Assembly: GCA_963576475.1 (NCBI GenBank)
Contig: OY754972.1
Span: 29,497,107 to 29,561,106 of the forward strand
From: Molanna angustata
Taxonomy: Eukaryota > Arthropoda > Insecta > Trichoptera > Molannidae
DNA length: 64,000 nt
Direction: 5' to 3'
Under the pieces are notes generated by a model. The model did not search any database. It saw only the letters and a list, made by a program, of their open reading frames with translations, and was not told the origin of the DNA. Both the position numbers and the translations under genes were made by a program. Below, piece by piece: positions 35,401-49,690 of this stretch; the first letter of the stretch is position 1, and every line of letters begins with the position of its first letter.

Positions 35401-38400
35401 ACGCAAAAATAAAATTCAAATAAAATAAACCGCAACATTGTTTTCAAGCCGATTAACGGAAAATTTTGAAGTCAAATATAATATTAAAAAAAAATCTAGC
35501 ACTTTTATTTGGTCAAAGATACCCTCAATTTTTCTGAGGTGTATGAAGCACTACAATGTGCATCTGACGCAAAAATAAAATTCAAATAAAATAAACCGCA
35601 ACATTGTTTTAAACCCGATGAACGGAAAATTTTGAAGTCAAATATTATATTAAAAAAAAATCTAGCACTTTTATTTGGTCAAAGATACCCTCAATTTTTC
35701 TGAGGTGTATGTAGCACTACAATGTGCATCTGACGCAAAAATAAAATTTATAAAAAATAAACCGCAACATTGTGTTCTAGCGGATTAACGGAAAATTTTG
35801 ATGTCAAATATAATATTAAAAAAAAATCTAGCACTTTTACTTGGTCAAAGATACCCTCAATTTTTCTGAGGTGTATGAAGCACTATAATGTGCATTTGAC
35901 GCAAAAATAAAATTCAAATAAAATAAACCGCAACATTGTTTTCAAGCCGATGAACGGAAAATTTTGAAGTCAAATATAATATTAAAAAAAAATCTAGCAC
36001 TTTTATTTGGTCAAAGATACCCTCAATTTTTCTGAGGTGTATGTAGCACTACAATGTGCATCTGACGCAAAAATAAAATTTATAAAAAATAAACCGCAAC
36101 ATTGTGTTCAAGCGGATTAACGGAAAATTTTGATGTCAAATATAATATTAAAAAAAATCTAGCACTTTTATTTGGTCAAAGATACCCTCAATTTTTCTGA
36201 GGTGTATGTAGCACTACAATGTGCAACTGAGGCAAAAATAAAATTCAAATAAAATAAACCGCAACATTGTTTTCAAGCCGATTAACGGAAAATTTTGAAG
36301 TCATATATAATATTAAAAAAAAATCTAACACTTTTATTTGGTTAAAGATACCCTCAATTTTTCTGAGGTGTATGAAGCACTACAATGTGCATCTTACGCA
36401 AAAATAAAATTCAAATAAAATAAACCGCAACATTGTTTTCAAGCCGATTAACGGAAAATTTTGAAGTCAAATTAATATTAAAAAAAATCTAGCACTTTTA
36501 TTTGGTCAAAGATACCCTCAACTTTTCTAAGGTGTATGTAGCACTACAATGTGCATCTGACGCAAAAATAAAATTTATAAAAAATAAACCGCAACATTGT
36601 GTTCTAGCGGATTAACGGAAAATTTTGATGTCAAATATAATATTTAAAAAAAATCTAGCACTTTTACTTGGTCAAAGATACCCTCAATTTTTCTGAGGTG
36701 TATGAAGCACTATAATGTGTATCTGACGCAAAAATAAAATTCAAATAAAATAAACCGCAACATTGTTTTCAAGCCGATTAACGGAAAATTTTGAAGTCAA
36801 ATATAATATTAAAAAAAAATCGAGCACTTTTATTTGGTCAAAGATACCCTCAATTTTTCTTAGGTGTATGTAGCACTACAATGTGCATCTGACGCAAAAA
36901 TAAAATTTATAAAAAATAAACCGCAACATTGTGTTCTAGCGGATTAACGGAAAATTTTGATGTCAAATATAATATTAAAAAAAAATCTAGCACTTTTACT
37001 TGGTCAAAGATACCCTCAATTTTTCTGAGGTGTATGAAGCACTATAATGTGCATCTGACGCAAAAATAAAATTCAAATAAAATAAACCGCAACATTGTTT
37101 TCAAGCCGATTAACGGAAAATTTTGAAGTCAAATATAATATTAAAAAAAAATCTAGCACTTTTATTTGGTCAAAGATACCCTCAATTTTTCTTAGGTGTA
37201 TGTAGCACTACAATGTGCATCTGACGCAAAAATAAAATTTATAAAAAATAAACCGCAACATTGTGTTCTAGCGGATTAACGGAAAATTTTGATGTCAAAT
37301 ATAATATTAAAAAAAAATCTAGCACTTTTATTTGGTCAAAGATACCCTCAATTTTTCTGAGGTGTATGTAACACTACAATGTGCATCTGACGCAAAAATA
37401 AAATTCAAATAAAATAAACCGCAACATTGTTTTCAAGCCGATTAACGGAAAATTTTGAAGTCAAATATAATATTAAAAAAAAATCTAGCACTTTTATTTG
37501 ATCAAAGATACCCTCAATTTTTCTGAGGTGTATGTAGCACTACAATGTGCATCTGACGCATCAATGAAATTTATAAAAAATAAACCGCAACATTGTGTTC
37601 TAGCGGATTAACGGAAAATTTTGATGTCAAATATAATATTAAAAAAAAATCTAGCACTTTTACTTGGTCAAAGATACCCTCAATTTTTCTGAGGTGTATG
37701 AAGCACTATAATGTGCATCTGACGCAAAAATAAAATTCAAATAAAATAAACCGCAACATTGTTTTCAAGCCGATTAACGGAAAATTTTGAAGTCAAATAT
37801 AATATTAAAAAAAAATCTAGCACTTTTATTTGGTCAAAGATACCCTCAATTTTTCTTAGGTGTATGTAGCACTACAATGTGCATCTGACGCAAAAATAAA
37901 ATTTATAAAAAATAAACCGCAACATTGTGTTCTAGCGGATTAACGGAAAATTTTGATGTCAAATATAATATTAAAAAAAAATCTAGCACTTTTATTTGGT
38001 CAAAGATACCCTCAATTTTTCTGAGGTGTATGTAACACTACAATGTGCATCTGACGCAAAAATAAAATTCAAATAAAATAAACCGCAACATTGTTTTCAA
38101 GCCGATTAACGGAAAATTTTGAAGTCAAATATAATATTAAAAAAAAATCTAGCACTTTTATTTGGTCAAAGATACCCTCAATTTTTCTTAGGTGTATGTA
38201 GCACTACAATGTGCATCTGACGCAAAAATAAAATTTATAAAAAATAAACCGCAACATTGTGTTCTAGCGGATTAACGGAAAATTTTGATGTCAAATATAA
38301 TATTAAAAAAAAATCTAGCACTTTTATTTGGTCAAAGATACCCTCAATTTTTCTGATGTGTATGTAACACTACAATGTGCATCTGACGCAAAAATAAAAT

Positions 38401-39395
38401 TCAAATAAAATAAACCACAACATTGTTTTCAAGCCGATTAACGGAAAATTTTGATGTCAAATATAATATTAAAAAAAATCTAGCACTTTTATTTGGTCAA
38501 AGATACCCTCAATTTTTCTGAGGTGTATGAAGCACTACAATGTGCATCTTACGCAAAAATAAAATTCGAATAAAATATACCGCAACATTGTTTTCAAGCC
38601 GATTAACGGAAAATTTTGAAGTCAAATTAATATTAAAAAAAAATCTAGCACTTTTATTTGGTCAAAGATACCCTCAATTTTTCTGAGGTGTATGTAGCAC
38701 TACAATGTGCATCTGACGCAAAAATAAAATTTATAAAAAATAAACCGCAACATTGTGTTCTAGCGGATTAACGGAAAATTTTGATGTCAAATATAATATT
38801 AAAAAAAAATCTAGCACTTTTACTTGGTCAAAGATACCCTCAATTTTTCTGAGGTGTATGAAGCACTATAATGTGCATCTGACGCAAAAATAAAATTCAA
38901 ATAAAATAAACCGCAACATTGTTTTCAAGCCGATTAACGGAAAATTTTGAAGTCAAATATAATATTAAAAAAAAATCTAGCACTTTTATTTGGTCAAAGA
39001 TACCCTCAATTTTTCTGAGGTGTATGAAGCACTATAATGTGCATCTGACGCAAAAATAAAATTCAAATAAAATAAACCGCAACATTGTTTTCAAGCCGAT
39101 TAACGGAAAATTTTGAAGTCAAATATAATATTAAAAAAAAATCTAGCACTTTTATTTGGTCAAAGATACCCTCAATTTTTCTGAGGTGTATGTAACACTA
39201 CAATGTGCATCTGACGCAAAAATAAAATTCAAATAAAATAAACCGCAACATTGTTTTCAAGCCGATTAACGGAAAATTTTGAAGTCAAATATAAAAAAAA
39301 ATCTAGCACTTTTATTTGATCAAAGATACCCTCAATTTTTCTGCAGTATATATAGCACTATAATGTGCATCTGACGCAAAAATAAAATTTTTAAA
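32440..39395 (+). repeat. 166-bp satellite array, about 42 monomers in dimeric higher-order form
   Basis: Monomers of 165-167 bp run head to tail from the end of the 126-bp array. Two types alternate over much of the array. One has TTTTGAAGTC, AAATTTATAAAAAATAAACC and GTGTTCTAGCGG; the other has TTTTGATGTC, AAATTCAAATAAAATAAACC and GTTTTCAAGCCG. The homogenised unit is therefore a dimer of about 332 bp. A 3-base deletion variant (CAAATTAATATT) recurs at 33821, 34647, 35142, 36468 and 38623, always at whole numbers of monomers, showing block amplification. No coding content. Confidence 0.95.
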
Positions 39396-39700
39396 AAAAT
39401 TTGAAAATTTGACATGAGCGACATTCACCCTACTATTTCATCGAGCGACTTGGGCGACATTGGTGCGAGTCAACCGTGATTCCGAACGGGCAGAGTGAAT
39501 CGCCGCGCGAATCGCTCGATGAATTCCGAACGCTTAGGATGACGCTCTAACATCGCCGAGCGTCTTTCCGAACGCTACCTAGGTTATATTCTCTTTGTGC
39601 CACAGAAAAGTTTACTTCTATATTATCTGTGCACAGAACACAATAAGTTGTCAAAGCGACGTTTAAATTTTTCATCTGTCAATGTCGCGATATAAAAAAA
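39396..39700. other. GC-richer island with CGCTCG-type inverted words
   Basis: Just after the satellite, CATCGAGCGA (39439-39448) pairs with TCGCTCGATG (39512-39521), and TTCCGAACG occurs three times (about 39480, 39524, 39568). It contrasts sharply with the AT-rich neighbours. It could be a MITE terminus or a promoter region for the small split ORF that follows. Confidence 0.45.
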
Positions 39701-39715
39701 GAAATTTAGAAGCAA

Positions 39716-39924
39716 ATGGAGTTCATAATTGATTTCATTTTACTCAAAAATATCACGAGAATTGGTAAGATAACATATTTATGATGTTAGATATGTCAAT
39801 TTAACTTTTGTATTGAAATTTTATAGGTTATATATGTATGTCGAACATGTTTATTGATAACTTGTCGTGGTTTCTGTCAAGATATGCCAGTGAGGTGCGA
39901 CGCAGAGGACTTGTAGATGGTTAA
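39716..39924 (+). CDS. Possible two-exon small ORF (48 codons), unknown
   Basis: ATG at 39716 begins MEFIIDFILLKNITRI. A good donor (ATTG|GTAAGA) follows 39764. A 62-bp intron ends at TTTTATAG (39826), and exon two runs in frame (MFIDNLSWFLSRYASEVRRR) to TAA at 39922-39924. The intron length is near the insect minimum and the junction keeps the frame. The product is not recognised and has no clear signal peptide, though the first 10 residues are hydrophobic. Chance is a real alternative for so short an ORF. Confidence 0.25.
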
Positions 39925-39954
39925 TTACAATGCCGTTGCGATTGCTGTGTTCTG

Positions 39955-40005
39955 GAGTGGGATGGCCTAGTGGTGAAGTGCTCGGACTCGTAAAGCAAGT
40001 AAGTG
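39955..40005 (+). mobile_element. Possible 5' end of a tRNA-derived SINE
   Basis: GGATGGCCTAGTGGTGAAGT followed by GCTCGGACTCGTAAAGC is a tRNA-like D-arm (box A) and anticodon-side sequence. No box B follows at the right distance, so it is truncated or coincidental. Confidence 0.3.
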
Positions 40006-40357
40006 ACAACTGGAATAAGAGTGCTGTATTTATGACGCGTCATTTCTTATTACTTACATCATGGACAGAAGTAATTTCCTTTAATTGCATGGAAGCATGG
40101 CGCTTTTGTTTTTCCACTAGGGAGTATGCGGCTCCAGTCTATCTTATTCTTTATTGTTATAGTATATCGTCCGTAGATCCTCCAGACACTTGGAATCGTC
40201 AGTTACAGTTTACAAATAATAATTTTAATAACACAGGTTTTATTTTTTCTGTCGCGTAAACTGAATGAAATACGATGAAAATATTGTATAAATATGTATT
40301 CATGTTATATAGAAATATTCCACCTCGGTACAGGCAAAGCCTTGTGAGGGTGGATAT

Positions 40358-41717
40358 TGAGAAGGTGTGTGATAATGGAACAGATTTTGATATGCTTCAA
40401 CACTTCCTTCCACCAACAGTCAGCGATAGAGGCAATGAGAACTCATGAAAATTTTACTCTCAGGGTCATGTTTTTAATCGTGAACCTATATGAAGACAAA
40501 ATGAATTCAAACAATTGAATTAAATTAAATAAAAATATCAACTGAATATGAGAGATAATGATGTACTGCATTAGGAAGACAGAGAGATAACGCACTTTGA
40601 GATATTTACATTTTTATTGTAGAAATAAATTATAATACATGACTCTAAAATATCAAACTTTGTTTGTATAGTACCAACTATTTCCTATAAGAGGAAAATG
40701 AAAATTGAATATAAAAGTGAAATTTTTAAATATTTGTTATAAAAATAATGTTAAAGATTGAAACCTATATATAACATGAATTTACATCAAAATCAAATCA
40801 AACAAAATCTCTTTCATATCATACTCAAAATCATGATTTCAATCTATATTAGGTTCAAACATAATGGATTCACATTCATATATTCAGACAATAAAATCAT
40901 AGAGGTATAACTCATCATACAGCTATGGAGTAAACATTATAAAACAATATCGACTCGTAGCGTGAATAAGGAGATCCCCTCGATGACCAATATCTTCAAA
41001 TGAATCCGGTTGTAGAAGATGTATTTAGATTTTAAAATTCTCGTGACTATTTGTATCTTGATCCCTCCATGTTACAATAAAATCCAAGTGAAGAAATATG
41101 TTTGTGTCCAAGTAAAAATCCAAATGAAGAAATTGTCTCCGACAATTTCCTATATGTGACTCCTTTGTCGTCAGTTATAAAATTTTAGGTTAGGCAGAAT
41201 TAAATGTCGTACATTTCATCGTCGTGTATATGCAAGCATGGTAATTGCAAAATAATATCCAAATAAAATATATTTCCAATGGAAAACTAAATGGAATAAC
41301 ATTCGAATAATCCATTTGTAGAATTAAATAAAAATTATTTTCGTCAGAATGGGTGCGCAATATCAGGGTAGGATTGAATTTGGGATGACTGACATTTATA
41401 TCAGCATCTAGATTATAGAAAAGAAAACAGGATTATTGGTTTGAAAAATGATCTCTCGCCAAACTATCTTGACATACGAACACATAAAACAAACTTACCC
41501 CAAATTCAGAAATTCAAATCGACGTCGGCCGCCATTTTCCTACACTGGCCGTACCGCTTCGATAGGTGTATGCAAAAAGAAAGAATTTGACATAAGCTTT
41601 GCTAATCATAAAAAATATTGCCACCTGACAAAAATCAATTTAGTGTGTTCGCACAAAAAAAACTATAAATTCCCAATTATTAATTTTTCCCTATACATAA
41701 TTTTCTATAACATGACA
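40358..41717 (-). repeat. 3' LTR of the non-autonomous element
   Basis: Identical to 47586-48945 except T at 40958 versus C at 48186 (both 600 bases into the repeat). The 99-codon plus-strand frame at 41448 is inside the LTR, is copied in the other LTR, and is antisense to the element; I do not regard it as a gene. The sequence inside the left border (GTGGGGTTGCGGGTA on the minus strand) is only a poor polypurine tract. Confidence 0.92.
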
Positions 41718-42469
41718 TACCCGCAACCCCACATAAAAAAAATTTAATAGAAATTTTTTTTTAAAAAAAAACTGAAAATTGCAAATTATGAAACCAACCC
41801 AGAGATCATAAATCAAACCGAAGGATATGAAAAGAAAAAAGGAAATCATTTGCATCATAAATCATCATCCTGAAACAGTTACACAATAGACATGGTAAAA
41901 CAACGATATACTTATCTACCATTCAAAAAAATATAACCTGAAACATACAAAATCATGTTAACGGATTAAAAAATATTGACCTGTAAAACGAATACTGTTT
42001 GAAATATAAAATATTATTCCTTCAGAACATAACCTTCTAATATGTATCCCCAATTCCTAAATACAAATATCTCAAAAAATTTAACTTTAAAATATTTAAG
42101 TACAATTTGACATAACAGAGTTCCGCTTGTAAGAAAAGAAAACTCCTAACAAAAACAAAAAAAATGATCCCAATTAATGAAATAACATAACACCCAATTA
42201 AATGATAAAATAAAATTAAAACGACTCATTTAGAGTTACTTTATGATCTTTTATTACATCAATTTTTACAAGTATCACTTTATAACAAGTGAAACTTACA
42301 CCCTAAATCCCAAAAATAATTGAAGGCTCACAAGAAGACTACAATTTTTAAATTTAAAACTTTTCCCCTAACAAATTTTTAATTATTAGTAGAAAATTTG
42401 ACTAAAAATACTCTCATATATCGCTCATTTTCATTTTTTAGCTAAAACGACCGAAAAGGCTTTAGCATA

Positions 42470-43530
42470 AAGAATAATCTCTCAAGTCGCAAAGTACTTT
42501 CAAGCGAGATATAAAAAAAAAATGATCTCTTGGGAAATCAGATGTCCTCAAGCGAAATACAAAGATTTCTTGGCTCATCGGATACCCTCAAGCGAGATAC
42601 AAAATGCAAAATCCAATTATAAGCCGGAAAAATGCAGGAGCTATCATATGGGATGGAAAGTCTTAATATAAATATTATATAATTCCTAAAAAAAAATATA
42701 ACATTTAACACAAAAACTGGTTAAACATTATTTAATATTACTCCAAACATCAGTTATAAAAAAAAATTAAAAACCCCAAATCTTCAAAATAAATTTTAAA
42801 ACATTGAATAAATTATGACTAAATGTCAATTATCACATCTATGAGATTCCATAGAATGAAATTCAGTTCAAGACCAAACAATCACACCTTCATATCTTGT
42901 ATATAAAAGAAAATAAATAAATAAATTATTAATTAGCAGTGACATCACATACAAGATCCCTTCTTAATTAAAACTATTTGAACAAATAAATTCTGGAACC
43001 TACATATTTTATGTTTTCACACAGATTACTACAAATTAATATTAAAATTATCCATTTTTAAAAATTAATTTTAAACCCTTCTCATGTTTCCTGTGATTTG
43101 ATGTCTATCACTCCATGATTAAAGAAATTTGTATTTCTTTTACCCACAAAACGATGTAACCCATCACAATAAAATCTCAAATTCAATATTAAAATTTAAT
43201 CTATCAGAATCAAATTCTTAAAACTGATTTATACAAAAAAAAATATACAATACCACAGAAATTTAAAACAAATTCACAATTTGTTTCTACTATTTGATCT
43301 CCATTACCAGATTTTTAAATTGTTTTGTATTCAAGCGCTGTACAATGTTGTAATACTCCACAATAAAATTTCAAATTCAATATTAAAATTTAATATATCA
43401 GAATCAAATTCTTAAAAACTGATTTATACAAAAAAAATATACAATACCACAGAAATTTAAAACAAATTCACAATTTGTTTCTGCTATTCAATCTCCATTA
43501 CCAGATTCTTTAAATTGTTCTGTAACAAGA
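42470..43530. repeat. Internal duplications in the LTR element
   Basis: A 194-bp tandem duplication (starts 43165 and 43359, beginning CACAATAAAAT) lies here. Short imperfect repeats of CTCAAGCGA.ATA-like words lie at 42480-42600. They are AT-rich and non-coding, and probably part of the element's spacer. Confidence 0.75.
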
Positions 43531-44281
43531 TTATATTATATTATGGTCGCACAACCATAACACCATATAACTAACAATAACGATGTAATGTGCGAATTTA
43601 CATCATTATCTAAGAAACAAAGTAATTCTGACGACAGATATCCAATAATATTTACGAATAAAATTAATCATATATAAATTGTGAAGTAATGTAACTAACT
43701 GATGACAGTAAAAAAAATCATAATAAAATGTAAAATATTCATTTGTAAATCCCCAGTCTACATTATAAAAAAAAATAAGATTTGTACCTAAAATAATCTT
43801 GTATGTTATGTCGATACCAATATTAACACATCACATCAAAATAAACATTCAAAAATAAAAAAAAATAAAATGTTTAAAACAAATCTATCTACAATAAATA
43901 TTTCACCCCCACTCTGACAATCACCATTCATCATAATAAAAGATTCTAAAAATCTCTAAATAAAAAAAATTCTAAAAATCTCTAAATAAAAAAAAACTAT
44001 TTACTTTTAATTAAATCTTTAAATTTGAATAAAGTGAAACAATTATCACTAAATACTAGTTGGATGATATTGAAATGCAAAATATTATGCTTAAAATGGT
44101 TTGAATCTAAAATAAATAATCAACGTTAACTTTGTTTGTGTTCATTATGCATTTCTCTCATTACTATACTGAATGTAAATAAAAAAAAATTCCCTAATCA
44201 ATATAAATAAGTAAACAAGAAATAAAATTAAATGAATCCATTATTAATGATTCATCAATACTTTACTCAAATAAAATAACA

Positions 44282-45535
44282 TTAGAAATTGAGACAGTCC
44301 ATCCACTTCAAAGTGAAATTCTGAAAAAATAAATACTTAATTATATCATAACGAAAAACAATAAAACGATTAACAATTAACATCCAATCGTTAACCCTGC
44401 ATAACAATGTCTTTACTATGGAATTTAATACTCTATTCTTATCCAAATTAGAAAAAATATAAACCAGAAATGAACTTCTATTTATTATTTTATTTTTTAA
44501 ATAACTCAGAGACCTTTTATTGGAAAAACAATTCATATTCTTTGATAGAGGAAAATTATTTTCATAAAAATAATCCCCTATATTATATTCTTCCTCAATT
44601 CCAGCCTTTTCACAATCATTAGTATCATTTAAATATGACTCGAATGTATTATTTTGAACTTTCATGAAAGCATCTTTAAAATAAGAAACATGATTCATAT
44701 AAATGTTTGTGGACGCAACCGTAACTTCATTAAACGAGGAGCGAACAGGATTATATTTATTATGGTATTCCATTTTTATTATGTATTCTTTTTTAGACAA
44801 CGTAAAATATGGGATGTATCCAGTTGACATCTTAATTAAAGAATTCATCGCTGAGCGAATAGGGACAACATGGTTATACTCATCTCGTTGATTATCATGA
44901 ACCAATGTGGTAAGTGCCGTAATGGATTTTCTATGTTGAACTTCAACAACGTTGGCCTGAGGTGAATAAAGATACGAACAATATAAATAAGGAGTGTCAT
45001 TTTTCTTAATTAAGTCCACTGATTCATTCATTGTGTAATTAACTTCGCTATCAGAGATCGAATACGTCTGCTCAGTATTTACAGGATCGACTAAAGGATC
45101 ATGGATATCTGAATTATTATTATCATTGAGCAAATTCGAATCACTAAATTCATTCATTTCCACCTCACGTACACACTGTGTAGTTTCGGACTCCGTATTT
45201 GACAAATTTTCATCATTCGTAATTATTGATAAGTCTATATCATCGTTACCATTAGACAATTGAGGTGGGAAATCATCCACTAAAATTTCTTTATCCTTAT
45301 TATCAACATCAATATCAACATATGGTATACCATAGAATTTTTTCAAGCTTCTAATTGAATCATCGTCAACCACTGATTTTTTCAATTCTTCTATTATTTG
45401 TCTAATTGCCCCATTACATGCTTCTGCCTGTAATCTCAAATCCCTCCATGTGTTTGCTGATGGTAAACCACGCATTTTTAATTGTATTTTTAATTCCTCG
45501 ATTGATTTAAAAGCATATTTTGGAATTAGATCCAT
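44282..45535 (-). CDS. 417-residue protein of the LTR element, unknown function
   Basis: This is the only long open frame in the element, starting 2.05 kb inside the 5' LTR and uninterrupted for 417 codons. Residues 12-25 (IEELKIQLKMRGLP) followed by WRDLRLQAEA fit the first half of a SAP-like helix-turn-helix. Many arthropod retrotransposon Gag proteins begin with such a segment; that is family knowledge, and the assignment here is weak. The middle (about 85-170) is acidic and Asn/Asp/Ser-rich, likely disordered. The C-terminal 150 residues are Asn/Phe/Tyr-rich, without a CCHC knuckle, protease or transmembrane segment that I can see. It may be a diverged Gag or a captured gene. Codon use is very AT-rich, like its surroundings. 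Confidence 0.55.
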   Translation of the reverse strand: MDLIPKYAFKSIEELKIQLKMRGLPSANTWRDLRLQAEACNGAIRQIIEELKKSVVDDDSIRSLKKFYGIPYVDIDVDNKDKEILVDDFPPQLSNGNDDIDLSIITNDENLSNTESETTQCVREVEMNEFSDSNLLNDNNNSDIHDPLVDPVNTEQTYSISDSEVNYTMNESVDLIKKNDTPYLYCSYLYSPQANVVEVQHRKSITALTTLVHDNQRDEYNHVVPIRSAMNSLIKMSTGYIPYFTLSKKEYIIKMEYHNKYNPVRSSFNEVTVASTNIYMNHVSYFKDAFMKVQNNTFESYLNDTNDCEKAGIEEEYNIGDYFYENNFPLSKNMNCFSNKRSLSYLKNKIINRSSFLVYIFSNLDKNRVLNSIVKTLLCRVNDWMLIVNRFIVFRYDIIKYLFFQNFTLKWMDCLNF

Positions 45536-45678
45536 AATTATTCGTTTTAAAAATAAAAAATTGAACTAGATTAAAACTGATAATCAAACAATAAAATACT
45601 TCACAAATAATAAAAAAAATGTTGAACTTTTGACACTTCGGTTCTTATAAAAAAAAACTGATTTCGGAATAATAATTT

Positions 45679-45927
45679 ATGGTTTACATAAATGGACTAC
45701 TCGAAAAGAATATAAATGAATATAAAAGTCAACGATTACCCAACTATTGTTCAATATTCTTTAGATATTATGATATCTCAAAGATGAAACCAAAACTTTA
45801 TTTTGAATTTGACAAGATGATTTCTGCGTCAAACAAGTATATGAAAATTATGATTAACTTAATAGTATGTTGTATTAAACGTTCAAAAACCATAAATAAC
45901 ATAAGACTGACCTTAAAACGATTCTGA
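45679..45927 (+). other. 82-codon plus-strand frame inside the LTR element
   Basis: Open, but antisense to the element. Lys/Ile/Asn-rich with no recognised motif. Reported only because it is the longest plus-strand frame of the interior; probably chance. Confidence 0.15.
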
Positions 45928-47566
45928 ATAACAGTAATTTGATAATATTCATCCTATAATCAACTATATTTAACGTTTAATATCATAGAAAAGAGATGTT
46001 TAATATTAACGCATTATACAATGTCAGAATGACAAATCGTATTTATGTCGGTAAGTAGATTTCTATAATATAAAACAATCAATTGCTCGTGATATTCGAA
46101 ATACAGAAAATATTGAATAGATAACTGAATCACATAAAAGTATGACCGTTTATTCACAGGTGGCGTTAATTCGTTTCTATAAAATTCATTGAACAGATAA
46201 TTATTGATTCCCTTTAAAATAACAAATAATGACCTCTCTTTAAAAATAAAACACTATATTTAATGATAAACAAAATCACACCTCAATATGGAATATTAAT
46301 CTTCCTAAAAAAATAACTGGAAAAACGCATAATAAACTCAAAACATGTATAAAAAAAAACTGTAGTAGTGAAAAAATCAATAAAATAAATAATACCTTTT
46401 TACCTCCACTTATTTGTATTAAATGTGAGATTTTCCCTTTAAAATCATCTGAATATTATGGTATTAATATAAAAGCTTCCAGAAGTGAATCTCGAATAAA
46501 ACAAAATCCAAAATCTGAAAATTGTAAAAAGAATTAATCACACCTGTTAAACAACGATGAAAATTTTCACACTTCCCCCTTTAACAAATAAATCCCCAAG
46601 AATACTAATTGAAAATTATTTAACAATTCCTTTCCACACTATAATGAAGTTAAAAAAAATAAATCTTGATAAAACACCAAAACTAATTTGTTTATATTTA
46701 AGAAGAAAAGAAAAAAATTAAAATGAATATGTTGAAATATTCTCTAAAAAAAATCACTAAGTTATTCTTCCAATTAATAATCAACTTTTCAAACAAGAAC
46801 TCTCCTTTCAAAAAAAAAATAATCAAAATTGAATTTGTAAATATGACTGTTCACTTCCAAAGTTAGAAAAGATCTGTCTCCCCACAGAATGCAATTACAA
46901 TAATACAATAATTATAATTTCCCTCAAAAAAAAATACACTCAACAATAATTCTTGTCACTAGGCAATTGATAAAAAAAATTTTTTTTTAACTGAAACAAT
47001 ACATTCTGTACAACATTCTGCATATATAAAAAAATTCAAATTATGTAGGTAATGAAATTTCTTTTGACATTGAAAATTTGTCAAATATAAAAAAAATCTT
47101 CAAATAAATGCTTCTGTATGCTGGAATAAAAAGAGACATAATAAAATTCAGATTCTTTCAACGATCAGTTATAAAATGATAGAAAAAACACAAAACAATC
47201 ACTTAACTTTTGACGATGTGAGATATGCTCAAAGCCAAATTGTATTGATGTTGTACATAACTGAGCATCAGATCTTTCCTGGTCATCCTCCAAGCCATGT
47301 TGATCATCTTAGTGTCCTTGTCAGTTTTAAGGAAGGTTAAAAGGTGGGATTTATATGGAATATAGGAGTTCCTACCTAACGTAAACTTTCTATAGATTCT
47401 ACCTATTAATCTCTCCCCTCCAAACACAGTACAACAAAATAAAGGTATAAAATTTAAAATCTGGGCGCCAGTCCTCACATAAATTCACGATCCATGAACG
47501 CCTAATAGTCCACGCCAAAGAATTTTTAAAAATTAAGCTCCTCGATGTGACTTTAATGAGAAGGGG

Positions 47567-47585
47567 TTCCACGTTGGGCCGCCAA
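47567..47585 (-). promoter_or_regulatory. Primer-binding site, Lys-tRNA-like
   Basis: One base in from the 5' LTR the minus strand reads TGGCGGCCCAACGTGG. It matches the site complementary to the 3' end of Lys-tRNA (TGGCGCCCAACGTGGGGC in the family) apart from one inserted G and changes at the far end. It would prime minus-strand DNA synthesis. Confidence 0.75.
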
Positions 47586-49185
<1,600 letters not shown>

Positions 49186-49339
49186 AAAATGATTTTTTAA
49201 ATTATAATAAATACATTTTTATTAAAACAAAATCCATATTATCATTTATGATTTTACTTTACTTTATTATTTACTATGCTTTTTATATTGCTAATATTGC
49301 TAAGGTCATTACGGCATATTTTTCTAAATATATCTAAAA

Positions 49340-49472
49340 TATAGGAAAAAAACATTGACGATACATCGATGTATCGTTCTTATTGCCGATGTTTTCTAAC
49401 ATCGATACTTTGTCATAAAAACATCGATGTTTTCTAACATCGATGTTTTTAAGAACGATGTTGCATCCCTAG
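49340..49472. mobile_element. hAT-like terminal sequence with ATCGAT palindromes
   Basis: AACATCGATGTTTT-type words occur repeatedly (49366-49460) and the block ends GATGTTGCATCCCTA, which on the minus strand is TAGGGATGCAACATC. Insect hAT elements commonly end with TAGGG(A/T)TGCAAC-like termini; that is recollection. No opposite end was found nearby, so it is a solo end. Confidence 0.4.
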
Positions 49473-49690
49473 TTGGGAGAACGTTGGAAACCTGTCTACA
49501 TGGGGCTTTCTGCAACAAGGAATACCAACGACATGTGGCTGTGGAGAGCAGCAGACCACCGCACATCTGTCCCTCAAGTCCAGTCAACTGCACCGTGCAC
49601 GATCTTATGGTGGGAAATGATTGTGCTATAGACGTTGCTAGGCACTGGCAGAAGATTATTTAAATGCATTGCTGACACGATAGAAGAAGA
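49473..49690 (+). pseudogene. LINE ORF2 3' tail relic
   Basis: One frame reads FLQQGIPTTCGCGEQQTTAH, the Cys-rich 'C.CG..QT..H' block of LINE C-termini. The frame at 49427-49663 ends HDLMVGNDCAIDVARHWQKI, which fits the terminal block. The two need a frameshift to join. It ends with a GAAGAAGAAG tail near 49681. Short and 5'-truncated. Confidence 0.6.

Noticed and set aside
30010..39395. CRISPR-like regular repeats
   Set aside because: Units are whole-length tandem repeats without unique spacers, in a eukaryotic genome. They are satellites.
40358..41717. Segmental duplication of 1.36 kb as the explanation of the two identical copies
   Set aside because: TG...CA borders, a primer site next to one copy and a 4-bp flanking duplication point to LTRs rather than a simple duplication.
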